Positions 43,971 to 55,044 of a stretch of DNA of 64,000 bases are shown one piece after another (position 1 is the first letter of the stretch; each line of letters opens with the position of its first letter). Location: the NCBI RefSeq assembly GCF_020379485.1, contig NC_063452.1, forward strand, positions 35,239,608 to 35,303,607. The letters run 5' to 3'. This DNA comes from Brassica napus (taxonomy: Eukaryota > Streptophyta > Magnoliopsida > Brassicales > Brassicaceae). The notes under the pieces were generated by a model. That model was given only the letters and a program-made list of their open reading frames with translations. It ran no database searches and was not told the DNA's origin. Made by a program: the position numbers and the translations under genes.

Positions 43971-44864
43971 AGACCGAGCGCGTACACGGCTTGGTCGCTA
44001 CGTAGCGACCGACCGCGTACACGGCTCGGTCGCAACGTAGCGACCGAGCTCTCTTAGAACGTCGATACGACACGAATCCGTGCATTCTCGTCTACTCTTT
44101 AATGATATCTCCCGAAAACCGTTGCTAAACCATATTTATGTTTTTCGTCAGTTGGAGTCATCAACCAAACTTTACGATAAAAATCGCGTGAAGTTTGTTT
44201 TTATCGAGGAAGTCGTAATAAAGCGTTTCGAGTCAAAGACGGCCCAAGGAAGGCCTAAAACGTAGCTCGAAGCCCACTTACGATTTCTTAACCAAAAGCC
44301 CATAATCCGTATGACGAATTATGCTTGGCTCGTAAGAAAAGGATAAATGTCAAGTTTCCGCGGATAAATCTGAAGTTTCCGAAGATAATCACGAAGATCA
44401 GGAAAAACGGAATATCTGCATTTTTAAGCTACGACGGCTTAAGGGCAGAAGGGGAAAAGCGTAAACCGACCTAGGAGCGAGTATATAAGGAGTCCTAGGC
44501 GAGAGGCAGAAGGAGAGAACTTTTACACAACAAACTTAGCACTTAGAGCATTTAGGCAACTTTCCGTTTTTGTTATTTCGAGCTGCGACTCAACTAGGTT
44601 TTGCAGTTTTAGGTTGTTAGAACTAGGGATCTCGCCGACAGCTCTCATAGCCGAGTCTTCTACCTTGTTGTAACGCTCATATGCGAATTCGGAATAAGAC
44701 ACCTTTTGCTCTTTTTACGATTTCTTATTTTATTATTATTCTCGTTTCATGTTCTGATTGCTTGGCGTGTGGTATTAGCAGATATCTGGGACCTCTGGGA
44801 AACTAGGGTTCTCTTACTTTCCTAATTTAAACGGAAATCGACAGTGCAAATTTCAGTTCCCACA
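43971..44864 (+). repeat. E7 3' LTR, 5'-truncated
   Basis: It begins at AGACCGAGCGCG, equivalent to about 37223 of the 5' LTR, and ends GTTCCCACA. It keeps two palindromes and the TATA box (44482-44489). The first 400 or so bases, including the LTR start, are missing, yet the 3' TSD is intact, so the deletion occurred after insertion. Confidence 0.9.
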
Positions 44865-44869
44865 CCCAT

Positions 44870-45774
44870 TTTGGGACCTCATTGCACACGGGACATTCAT
44901 ATCCTGCAAGGCGTACCAGTCGCAGATCAGGAACCCTACTCTAAGGGTAATTGCAAAGATGATTTCCAACCTCCTGTCCGCTAAGGATCAGACCTCCAAG
45001 GTCACCAAGGGAGAGCTGAAAATGCTGTACTCAGGCGTTGAGGATGAGATTCGCAGGGCTAGAGCTGGGATTCCAATATAGCCGGTGCAGACTAATCATG
45101 GGTACCATCTCATCTCGATGTTCAACACGCGAAGGGAATGGTTGATGAGGACTGAAAACAAGAAGGATCGCTGTGGTAGCCTGCTCACTCCTTTGTTCAG
45201 ACATTTTGGGATCAACCTCTACTCGTACGCGGTCAACCACGAGATCGAGTATGTCGACACAGCCTATCTGATCGCTTGCCACATCCTTCGCGACGAAACA
45301 ACCTACAAGTTCGCAGACAAGGAGGGAAACGTGCTGCACTACAAGGTTCCGCAGACCCACCTCACGAACTTCAACACGCTCGAAAACATCTGCTTCCTGC
45401 CTGCTCTGGAGTTCCTATGCGTTGATCCACGAGCGCCGCCTCCAGATGCTGACATGGAAAATGTGGAAGACATCACACCAGACGACGACGACGCCTATGA
45501 TTTGGGTCCACTAGATGATGATGCAGATGATGCGACATACCGCCGTTGGATGGTTGATTCCCAGCAAAAGAACAACAAACTCGTGAAGAGGATACTCAAA
45601 GCAATCATAGGCGGCTGTTTCGGAGGACAAGAGGGTAGAGCATTCGAGCAGGAGCAGACGCTGCATCAATCACATTGCCCATGCAAGGAACTGGCTGGAT
45701 CTTCAGCAGTTGGAGAGCGACTACCGCGTACCAGGAGGACAGATGGTCGCTCCAAGAGTGGGGAGTCGGACTGA
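44870..45774 (+). pseudogene. E5 ATHILA ORF-1 gene, second part
   Basis: The ORF-1 frame resumes after E7 with LIAHGTFISCKAYQSQIRNP up to a TAG at about 45079-45081. A further open stretch (45085-45774) has EWLMRTENKKDRCGSLLTPL, a HEIEYVDTAYLIACHILR segment and an acidic run DDDDAYDLGPLDDDADD. The C-terminal tail is shifted. Homology across the E7 insertion is clear, but stops show the gene was already or is now dead. Confidence 0.72.
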
Positions 45775-46958
45775 TCCACCCTACCATCTTATCTCATTGT
45801 GTTATCCATCTGAACCAGGGATGGTGTGAAGTAAGTCTGGGGGAGGCGATTGTGTGCTACTAATCTCTCTTGTTTCTTTTGGCTTTCTTGTATGAGTCAG
45901 TCCTTGTGTTTTTATCGAGTCATTTTTTCGAGTCAGTCAAAACTCTTGTGGGAAACAGGTCCTTATTTTGTGATGATCTTTTAACCACCTCGTGCTTTAA
46001 CTTTCTTATTCAGTGACCTTAGCAGTGACGAAAGACCCACACTTGGACTTGGAACAACCCTGACATATCTCACTTGACTCTCCAGAAGTTTTCAGCCGAT
46101 CAGGTTACACTGGGTAGACTTAACTCCACCTAACTTGAACCTAATATTGACTGCAATTCCTCTTGTTATAGGCACTAGATCAGGGAAACGAAACACACAC
46201 TCATGACTTCTTATTCTTTTTACCAATCTTGTTGATCCTGAGTGGCTAGCTCATCTTTAGCTAGTTCCTACCTTGTACCTAAACCTTTATTCCACCTTCA
46301 TGCATTCTGTTTTTCAGTTTCATATGTGCAGATATGTGCGAAAAAGTCGGAGAGGAAAGGATATACGCAGCCTCTTACTCGTTATTGCTGCAAAGTTTCA
46401 TCCATAACAAGGAGAAAAGTCAGTTTAGGAGGCGAACAGTTAGAGCAGCTGCTCCCGAACAGTCACCACCACAACAGAGGTGGGTAACAAGGTCGAACGA
46501 ATAGAACCACCAGTGGCACCAATCATTCCAAGCATTACCTCCCTCTCTGTCACACCATCATCTCTGATCTCATTATTTGTAATCTCAATTAAAAAATATA
46601 TATACATATTATTATTTATCTTTTATATGATCACTGATGGAGAAGGAGGATCAAACCGAGAAGAAGTCGACAACTTGTTGGACGTTGATCCTCTTGAGCC
46701 AATTCGGTTGGAGCTAGACGAAGAAGAAGAATTTGTTGTATACACTTGGCCAGTTGCTCTCTGATGAGATCGATCGCAACTCCTTCTACTTGTTTGACAT
46801 ACCATTTTTCTTCACACCGAGGTTCTGAACATGAGCTCTCTTTTTGAGGCACTATGAGGATTATGAGGAAAGAACCAAAGAAAAGTGAACCACTGAGAGG
46901 AAGAATAGAAAGAGTTGGTATCAACGATAAGGAGCAGGCGAACAGTCGGAGCACTCGC
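45775..46958 (+). other. E5 3' non-coding spacer, before S2
   Basis: No gene is supported; frames at 46242-46487 and 46480-46764 have no recognisable product. GTCTGGGGGAGG at about 45834 is a polypurine tract-like run internal to the spacer. Confidence 0.5.
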
Positions 46959-49954
46959 TGTAACACCCGATCCCGGCCGACTAGGCCGCGGTCGATGCCT
47001 CACGTCGCTCAGTCCATACCCGGACCGAACCTCTAAAAATTTTGCCCTTTATTTAAAATATCGCCCATTGGCGAGGGCTAACTCAGATCCTAGCTCAAGA
47101 CTACCTTAGTCATTCCCTAGCTAGATCCTTTCAACTTATGCACAGCGGAATAGTATCTACTTAACCATTGGTCTATAACCAATATAATACTTGTCTGGTC
47201 GAATCACCTCGGCTAATGGTTAGTATACTCAACTACCAGCTAGCTCCAAGGTCAATCCCGAACCCAAATCAAGGTATACAAATCTGAGGTTCCATTCCCC
47301 TAACCATTCTATCTAGATCTATGCAACATTGCTAGATCATACCTTTGCCACATCCACGGAGCTTGTTAGCTTATCGGCCCAGCTTCTCTAGCTGAATGAA
47401 CTCATAAACCAGCTGATCGAGCTGTCACACTCGAACTGAGCTAGGACCGAGCTATGGCCAGCTGCCATATACTGCGTCCAGCTCCTTTACACCTGCATAA
47501 ACTCTTCCCTTGGGTACTTAGTCATTCAGCCAACCATCCCCACAGACATAAGTAACCCTTGAGAAGTCTTCAAACCGCTAAGGACATGCATCTGGCCCTT
47601 ACCGGCTCATGCACTGTCCCACATCCTTTTTGCCTTATCAACTTATGATACCAAGTCCAGCTCATGGACTAACAATGCCCATCAGATCCTGAGTCAATCA
47701 ACCAACCACCCCACATGACTCAGAACTGATGAGTCTTCATACGTCCTAATCAGTCATGGAACCATGTCCCACTGAACCTGATTAGTGTCGCTCTTACCAC
47801 CGGTGCATCCTTTGATCAATCAGATCAGACACCTTGATCCATCATCCAAGGATCAGGTCGTCCATCCTTGCCCATGATCAGATCACACACGGCCTGCCTT
47901 ACCAACACCAAGGTTGATAACCAGCAATTCCTTATGATCAATATCATAAGTGACAATATGTTCCAGCACACAAACATATGATCAGATATCCTAAAACAAG
48001 GATCTGACCCCAATATGCCCTCAGGTGCAATTTCGACCGCAAGCAAACCTGCTCCAAAAATCAATTAAAATTCATGAAAATTCATGATAAATCATAACTA
48101 AGAGAATGGTCCAATCAGATTTCCCAGAACCGGCCTCCATCCCATAGATCTCGGCCAAGATCAGCCAAACCGGCCCAAGGGACCATCTCTAAATCAATCC
48201 CTAAAAACTCATTAGGATTCATGATAATTCATGATAAATCTTAACTAAGAGAATGGTCAAGTCAGAATTTCAAGACCCGATCTCGATCCTATGGATCTTG
48301 ACCTAGAACAGCCCCACCGGCCACCTTGACCATCTCGAAATCAATCAGATAAAAATCCCCAAATACCATGATAATTCATGATAATTCACCACTAAAAGGA
48401 TTCCAAAGTCAGATAGCCATAAACCCATCAGGAAGTAGGAGATCCGGACTTAGCTGCCAAACCAAGGCCATGGAGGGTTCTTCTGAACCGGCCAAGCCAT
48501 GGTTCAGTGCTACTATGTCTAATCATCAATCTCAATCATAAGAAGAAGAAATAATATGATTAATAATCATAAAACAGAGTAAGGTGTAACTGTAGGACCA
48601 GATCAGCCCATAGTGTACCAGACTATGTCCAATTGTCTGCAGTCCCCACCTGTTACCTCATCAGGGGCGTCCATGCTCCTCCTAGCATGTCTTCATCAAA
48701 CCCTTATCACATACTTCCAGTATTGATAAGATCTAACCATGGTTCGTGCCCATCACTCCTTCCATGGAACTTCCATGAAACCAGTTTCTATACTGCATCC
48801 ATCTTCAAGGCTGTTAATGCCTTTGAGAGTGGAGTCAAGCCTTCCCCATTCTCTCCTAACCAATTGCGTGTGTTCCCAAGACACAGAGGAAGCCTTAGAC
48901 ATGATCATCCATGATCAATCACCATCCAAAGGTCGTGCATCACTTCCCTCTTTGTTCCCCATGAAACTGCTTTCCACACCAATCTCCCTTTAAGGCTGCA
49001 TTGGCCCTTGGGAATGGATTCCGGCCAACTCCCTCATTTCCTCACCATTTGCGTGTGTTCACAGGCTCCATATAAGGCTTTGGGTGTTGTCAACAATGAT
49101 CAAAACCGTTCAGAGGGTCATTCTCAACTTCCCCCTTGATCCGCCCCAAAACTGTCTCTTTATGGCCTTCACACCACCATGGGTCTTGGATTGGGAATCC
49201 GACCAACTCTCATTTTTTCTCTGGCTCTGAATGATATTTTCCACAGGGAGGAACAAAAATACAAGGAAGAAGTCGGATATAACTGCCCCCTTAACTGCCT
49301 GGATGAGCTGTTACCAAAAGTGAGCCAAATGGGGCAGTTTTCCCTTTTTCCCGTAACCGCCGCCTAGTAACTGCCTCTTGGCGGTTTCTTCCCATTTTAA
49401 ATTCACGTCCTGGGCCTTCCAAACCACCCCTGGACATGTCTAAAACAAGCCCAAAGTGATTGCCCACGCCCATGGTTCAACCACAAGAGCCCACCAGCCC
49501 ATCGGTACACATGGGTCGTCCACAAGGCCCGGTCACTGTCTGGACCCGGTCCAACTGCCTAACACTTGAACACTCAGTCCAGCTGAGTTGAGCTGACCCC
49601 CAGCTGAACCCAGCTGAGTCAGCTAGTAGTTCAGATAGTGTGAGCTTACCAGTGAGTGTGGAGCTAACACACTCTACTTGAGCTCCAACCGAGCTTCGTC
49701 CAGCCGGTTGAGCTTCTTCCTTGCATCTCCTAGTTGTCATACTCTACGTCCAGCTAGTTTCCTTCATCTTATTGAATCCTTATAAGTCCCTTGGTCCATT
49801 TCCAGACCTAGACTTAGTTTTCACATGGTCCATTCTAATCATTCACTTCATTACAGCTTGTTCACGATCAATTCCCATGATCTGAACCAAAGCAGTCCCG
49901 TTTCTGTTGAAACGTATAGACCCTATGTCAAGTTCCAGGAACGGGGACATGACA
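46959..49954 (+). repeat. S2: solo LTR, probable Tekay/Del chromovirus, 3.0 kb
   Basis: It starts TGTAACACCCGATCCCGG and ends GGGGACATGACA. The flanks CTCGC (46954-46958) and GTCGC (49955-49959) match at four of five bases. No primer-binding site or internal gene adjoins it. The TGTAACACCC start and length fit Tekay-type LTRs, by memory of the family. It contains repeated segments of about 150 bp (next entry). Confidence 0.78.
48064..48450. repeat. Three imperfect tandem copies, about 150-bp unit, in S2
   Basis: Each copy has ATTCATGATAA-type words, a TAACTAAGAGAATGGTC-like segment and a CGGCC-rich stretch. Copies start near 48064, 48209 and 48359. Confidence 0.6.
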
Positions 49955-50417
49955 GTCGCTCCAGTATTAGCAAAACGAGTAAGGGGTTGTGAACATCAAT
50001 GGATCCATCCTCTCTTGCTATTTTGTGCGAAAGCCTGCATCCACTACAAAAATTGATAGCCCCTAAATACTCTTTAACTTCACGATAAAATTAGCTTGTT
50101 GCACGCCTAATCCGTCTACCCTGAATAGTGCATGTGATGAGAGGCTCACGCCACTCTTAAACGAATGTAGGGAGTTCTATCTTGAGAGTGTGCATTTTAA
50201 GGTTTGAGATGTAGAGTATGAAACCGATCTTCGAACAGCGATCAGTGGGGGTTCAGATAAGAGTGTGTGGTCCTAGTTTACTGCTTGAATGGTTTAGATA
50301 TTCGTGGTTAAGGTATGGTTGCTGAGGATAGGAGAGTTTCCACACTTTCAAACCTTTCTCCCTGTTCGTGATACTTGCCTTTGTTCGAGGACAAAAAAGG
50401 ATCTAAGTCTGGGGAAT
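49955..50417 (+). other. E5 3' spacer after S2, with polypurine tract
   Basis: Non-coding. It contains TTGTTCGAGGACAAAAAAGG and then CTAAGTCTGGGGAAT directly before the 3' LTR. That arrangement also precedes the E2 3' LTR (TTGAGGACAAACAAAAGGG, then GTCTGGGAGAGT). Confidence 0.6.
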
Positions 50418-51562
50418 TGATATGTGGTGGTTTTGGCACCATTGTACATATGTTTTCTAACTTGTTTTCAATGTTTTATCGAGTTAGTCCAGTCCTTTTC
50501 GAGTCATTTTAGGTCTGGAGTAAGCTAAAGATTTGAAGAAAGAAACATGAAGAAAGGAGCAAGAATTGGAGCCTTTCCCCGCGGAACAATCATGCGGACT
50601 AGTCTGACGGTTGAACCCACTAGGAGCAGCCATGCAATTGTTCCCGACATTTATGGAAGTTTCCATACCTTTCAAAGATTTACCCTAATCACTTGCTCCC
50701 TCCTCTGAAGTCGATGGCGCCTCCATATAAAAAGTTATCCCTATCTTTATTTTCTTTTTACGCTAGTTTTGCAAGAAGACTAAGATTCATTATTGGATTT
50801 TGCTATTGTAAGGGAGACGGCTCCTCTTCTCACCAAGAAGATCATCTTGAACCCTATTGATTTCTCTTTGGAATTATATGCAGTATCATTAAGTTATTAT
50901 GTCTTGTTCATCTTTTTTAATGGCTGAGTAGTCGGCTAGCTTGTTTAGGGTTCTAGGGTGTTGGTCGTGAAAGCTAAACATAAATAAGCGAACATATTGT
51001 GTCTTTTTTTATCTCTGTTCTTAATGCTAGCTTTAACCTGATCACTTACTGCTAGATCTTAGGTTTAATCTGCTCATTAACCGTGTCGTAGATAACTTAA
51101 TATTGGATGAATGAGCTGAGCTACCCTAGTCAGCGAAAGTAGATATTAGGGTGCTCGGTGAACTTATTGGACTTGATCTATATTGCTTGCAGTCGATCCC
51201 TGACCCAAACAAGAGTTTAGGCGTCAAGGTCGATCCGCAAAGGGAGCAGCATCACGACAGTGGGGTGCTCTACTTGAGTGACCTGTGTTCTAGATTGTGT
51301 TTCATTGCGCTTGAATAAATGTTTGGTTTAGCATCAACACCCGATGAGAAACCCTAGACTGGCTTCTCTTTAATTTGAATTTACTCTTTGCAATCATTTA
51401 CTTTACTTGCACGTCACTACTTAAATCAAAACCCCACTATTAGTTTTAGCTAAGTTGAAAACTCATAAGAATAAAGTGTAGAGTGGTCCTCTGGATTGAA
51501 TCTTAAATACTAAAATTACCGCTGTTAACTTGACATAGGAAAGTTTCAGTTTTAGTGTATCA
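50418..51562 (+). repeat. E5 3' LTR
   Basis: This 1145-bp LTR is equal in length to the 5' copy, starts TGATATGTGG and ends AGTGTATCA. A candidate TATA box lies at 50726-50732. It is followed by TGTCA, the mutated target-site copy. Confidence 0.93.
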
Positions 51563-51567
51563 TGTCA

Positions 51568-52389
51568 GCATCCCTTTCATGGCTTTCCTCAAGAGCAACC
51601 AATGACCCATATGAACATGTTTGTGGAATTGGTATCACTTATCTTCAAAGAAGTCCTGAAGACTACCACTTCTGCAAATTGTTCTCATACTCTCTTGCTG
51701 GAGAAGCAGCATGTTGGTTCAAGAAGCTACCACCAGGATCTCTCAATACTTGGAATCACATCGCGAACGCTTTCCTCAACAAGTTTCTCTGTGATGATGC
51801 AGCAAATCTAGAGATTGAGATGAAATCGATGATGGAATATATGGTAGAGGATGATGAACAGTATGGATCTGGAGAGCGGAGCAGAGTTGAAGAAGCTGAT
51901 ACAAGGGATCCGGCCTAACAATCGATCGACATCACGACTTCACCATTGATCGACACCAGCATCTCAAGATCGATCGACACTGACTACAGTTGTCGATCGA
52001 CACCTCCTGAAATCCCAGAAAAATCGAGTTGTCCTCAGGACATTCCAGACTCGAAAGTTAAGAGCAGTGATGTATCAAGCAATTATCTTGCTCTAGAGGT
52101 AGATAAAGAGATCGCTATGGAAGATTTCTTGGAGCTAGAGAATTTCGTGAACCTAGAGGAAGAAGAACAACCTGAAAATTTGGGACAAGACTTGGAGATG
52201 AAGCTTGATAAGCTCACTTTGGGAAGAGATCTGGGAACTTCACTAAAAGCTGGCATCGATCGAGAATCACCCTATATCATCGATCTACACCCACCCTACA
52301 TCATCGATCGACATGCAACATATATCATCGATCTATACCTACCCAACTGCATCGATCAACACCCATCGTTGGACGAGCTGCAAGGATAA
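51568..52389 (+). pseudogene. gag: E4 gag, remainder beyond E5
   Basis: The gag capsid core continues: HPFHGFPQEQ, then DYHFCKLFSYSLAGEAACWF and LPPGSLNTWNHIANAFLNKF. It then departs from other gags into an acidic stretch and a TAA at 51916-51918. The following frame (51946-52389) is acidic with I-D repeats (YIIDLH, YIIDRH) whose codons carry octamers at 52256, 52280, 52304, 52328 and 52352, all 24 bp apart. Here the octamer sits in a different codon phase from E2. The usual C-terminal gag part and protease are absent. Confidence 0.78.
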
Positions 52390-53127
52390 ATAGTTGAGCT
52401 GGAACCAGTTGAGGAAAAAGAGTACAAGTCTTAGGCCTCACACCTTACTGTCACCAAACATCTGAGACCACCTATCTGCGCAGAAGAAGCTGCTGGGTTT
52501 CACAAAAGAGTAAAGAGGATACATGACCCTATGAAGTTTGTGGTTCCGTGCATTGTATTGGAAGGTGACTTTCCTATCCCACCAGATAAAAGTGTGCATC
52601 TTGGTTCCTACAATGGAGTATTTGATGATCATATGTATGCAGTAGCTTCTCAGAGAGGGTTGAGATTTAAAGGTGACTTCGGCAAAGGCCCCACAGAAGC
52701 AGTACCGAATGACATCAACAAACCGGCATCGATCGACACTACTTCTTCTTCTTCATCGATCGACAGCACATCGCGTATCAGAGCAGATTGAATTTAAAGT
52801 GTATCAAAACCTTTTTGATGGAGGCACCACCACGCGATCAGACAAGTCTGGGGGAAAGATGAGGAAGAATTGGAAGAAGAGTAAAAGGACTAACGGCAGT
52901 CCTCAGTTATCATTGATTCATTACTTCTCAGATGGTATCAGGAAAAATGCTTCTCACAGCCATTTGCAAAGCTTCGAGCACTTCTTATTACTGAGATGAT
53001 AGACAAAGGAGAAAAGTCTATGGAGAACGCTTTCACAAAAGAATGATAAATCTTCAGAGAGTAGACATTGAGACTTGTTTTGGAGCGAGTTCTCTTTCTC
53101 ATCAGGACTGAATCAGATCTCAAGAAG
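52390..53127 (+). pseudogene. E4 downstream ORF remnant
   Basis: A broken reading (52531-52791: VVPCIVLEGDFPIPPDKSVH, then SID repeats at 52729 and 52756) with no recognisable domain, followed by frames with stops. There are no RT or integrase motifs. It may be a remnant of the protease region or of an ORF3-like gene, but I cannot tell which. Confidence 0.4.
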
Positions 53128-53172
53128 TCAAGCTAAATGACTATAACAAAGCGCTGAGTGGGAGGCAACCAC
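53128..53172 (+). promoter_or_regulatory. Conserved 3' box with hairpin in E4
   Basis: Its core is the same as 10336-10383 in E2: AGCTAAATGACTATAACAAA, then GCGCTGAGTGGGAGGCAACC. In E4 one C of the right arm is missing, leaving a GTGG/CCAC stem. Confidence 0.6.
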
Positions 53173-53400
53173 TATTGGGTAATTTTATTCAGTTTAGGTT
53201 AGATTGTTACTGGTTTTTGTTTTTTATTCTTATGAAGGTCAAAAAAAAATGAACAGTAATGAACAGTAATGACTGGAACATTTTGATACTCGAGTCACCT
53301 TCATTGATCCAACCGACTATACTATTGACAATTTCTTCTTCTAGGTTGCATCTAAAATCCGAAAACTCAAGACTGTCAAATAATCTCCTGACGGATAAGA
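53173..53400 (+). other. E4 3' end, boundary unclear
   Basis: The sequence is T-rich, then GAACAGTAAT duplicated at about 53250-53270. The E4 3' LTR is not found; the element is truncated somewhere here. Confidence 0.4.
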
Positions 53401-55044
53401 TCATTGGTAAGTCAACTTGATCACCTGATTTTTCATTTTGGGCACTCTAATTATCCGTAAAGATCCTCATTCACAACATCTTTTGCGCTTCATTCAATCC
53501 TTTTGCTTCCACAATCGTCGAGAAGAATTCGTTATGGCACATTCATAAAACAACTAAATCCAATCACAGATGTATCCATCCAAAACACTCATAGCTGGAT
53601 TGCACTAACATTAACCTACCCATTTACACTCTTCCTGGACCACGGAACTTTCCTTGTAGTATGCTGTCCACCATACTTCACATATTTTACCATCAAACCC
53701 TTGAATGGTTGAACCAACTTGCAGTTCTCTTATTAATGGCGATTCTTACCCACTAATCCAAAAAGGTTTCTGAACTTGTTGGATTCTTTGTCCTCGACCA
53801 ATTGTAGTGGTCGTACCCTTTCTTTGACTCGACCCACGATTTCATCGGGCACTGCGGTCATGGACCAATATCATTTTTTTCTTCTGCTAGTTCTACTTGC
53901 TTAACTTCTTTGAAACATTGCTTCCATAGACATTCTACAATTACCACTCTTTACTCAACTTCTGCATCCGAGATGGTCCTAAGAATAAATCGTACTTATT
54001 CTCGATCATCTGATCCGTTCTTATCGCTGATACTAATGAAATCTCAAATTGCTAACAGCTTTCCTTCCTCTCGTTGTGCTACCTCAACATTCGTCTGATC
54101 CATGTTAACACGACATCCAACCAGTCCATTCCAAGAAATGCTTCGAATCTTTTATCTGGTAACACGACCGAGTCATTAAATTTGTCTGCATGTTCCATTA
54201 TCTTTGAAATATCTTATAAATAATATGCGGCTTGAAAATCTCCATGTATGCTGCCGACCAAATCTGATCTCCTCGTCGAACCCACTCTTATGCGACCAGC
54301 AACTTCCTGCTACACAAGGAATACAATTTCTATAGTCGAACAAAGTTTGGCTTTCACCACCACACCACTAACAAGTGGATTGAGTACGTCCTTGCGTCCG
54401 GCTTGTGTATCCATGGTACCATGTTCCACCAAGACCTCTACCACACACGTACCACACACGCGTCCTTGTTGCATTTTCATCGGTCCATTCAGCTTCCAGT
54501 AAGTGTGCTACACCGCCATACGAACATCCAACACTTCATAATTCCAGGAGACATTAACTTCTTTCATTCTCGGCAAAATTTATCTCGGCATCTTTAACAG
54601 TCCTAGCTAGCCCAGTCAATAACCATCAATCCATGTCGACTATTGCTTCGTACATTGTATCATCGTATCTACTCATTCACTAACGTTGACATATCTTAAT
54701 TTATCACGCACGACTTTAAGCGTATTACCTTTGTTGACTGAACCAACATGATACCTTCCTTTCGTACCCTTTGAAAAATCCGACAGTCGACACTATGTAT
54801 CCTTCATTAGACTTAAGTTAGTTTTCACTAACTTCCTGCAAACTCTTTAACAAAATTTTTCTTAGCCATTTACTAAGCAGTCCAATCATAAACACATACC
54901 AAGAAATATCTTAGCAAAATCATACAACACATCCTTCACGCGAGACATTGACCATCGGTTCCTTTCCACCCTTACCCACAAATCCTATTTTCGAAAAACA
55001 GCCAGCCAGGACATAACTGGCTGGCCAACCCCGCTCTGATACCA
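53401..55044 (-). mobile_element. Decayed chromovirus-like interior
   Basis: The minus strand carries TGGTATCAGAGC (55033-55044), complementary to initiator tRNA-Met, the usual primer of Tekay/CRM chromoviruses. At about 54113-54148 it reads FEAFLGMDWLDV, the end of a retropepsin domain. Only about 900 bases lie between the two, so most of gag is deleted. No intact gene remains. Confidence 0.6.
55033..55044 (-). other. Primer-binding site (initiator tRNA-Met)
   Basis: TGGTATCAGAGC on the minus strand matches the complement of the plant initiator tRNA-Met 3' end. Confidence 0.8.

Larger units (their letters stand above)
36811..44864 (+). mobile_element. E7: Tat-lineage element, gag missing, 3' LTR truncated
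   Basis: The 5' LTR is 36811-38071 and the 3' LTR remnant 43971-44864, with perfect TSDs CCCAT. The interior has protease, RT, RNase H, integrase and an antisense coiled-coil ORF, but no gag between the primer-binding site and protease. Its LTRs and 3' spacer resemble those of E6, so the two are one family. Confidence 0.92.
21041..51562 (+). mobile_element. E5: Athila element, 30.5 kb with three nested insertions
   Basis: It has two LTRs of 1145 bp each (21041-22185 and 50418-51562) and a near-perfect TSD. The gene order is gag, protease, RT, RNase H, integrase and ATHILA ORF-1. E6 (27370-35232), E7 (36811-44864) and S2 (46959-49954) are inserted within it. Without them the element is about 11.6 kb, normal for Athila. 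All genes carry stops or frameshifts. Confidence 0.93.

Noticed and set aside
43244..44040. Plus-strand frames of 115 and 148 residues
   Set aside because: They oppose the antisense coiled-coil ORF and run across the deletion junction into the LTR; no domain is visible.
45031..45360. Minus-strand 109-residue frame
   Set aside because: It is a shadow of the ATHILA ORF-1 frame on the plus strand.
36261..45774. ORF-1 of E5 as a retroviral-type envelope gene
   Set aside because: The position fits, but I see no convincing signal peptide or transmembrane segment; ATHILA ORF-1 similarity is the safer call.
46480..46764. 94-residue frame with a hydrophobic middle
   Set aside because: AT-rich spacer sequence of E5; no homologue is recognised and no retroelement gene is expected here.
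55033..55044. tRNA gene
   Set aside because: Only the 12 bases complementary to the tRNA-Met 3' end are present; no cloverleaf can be drawn.
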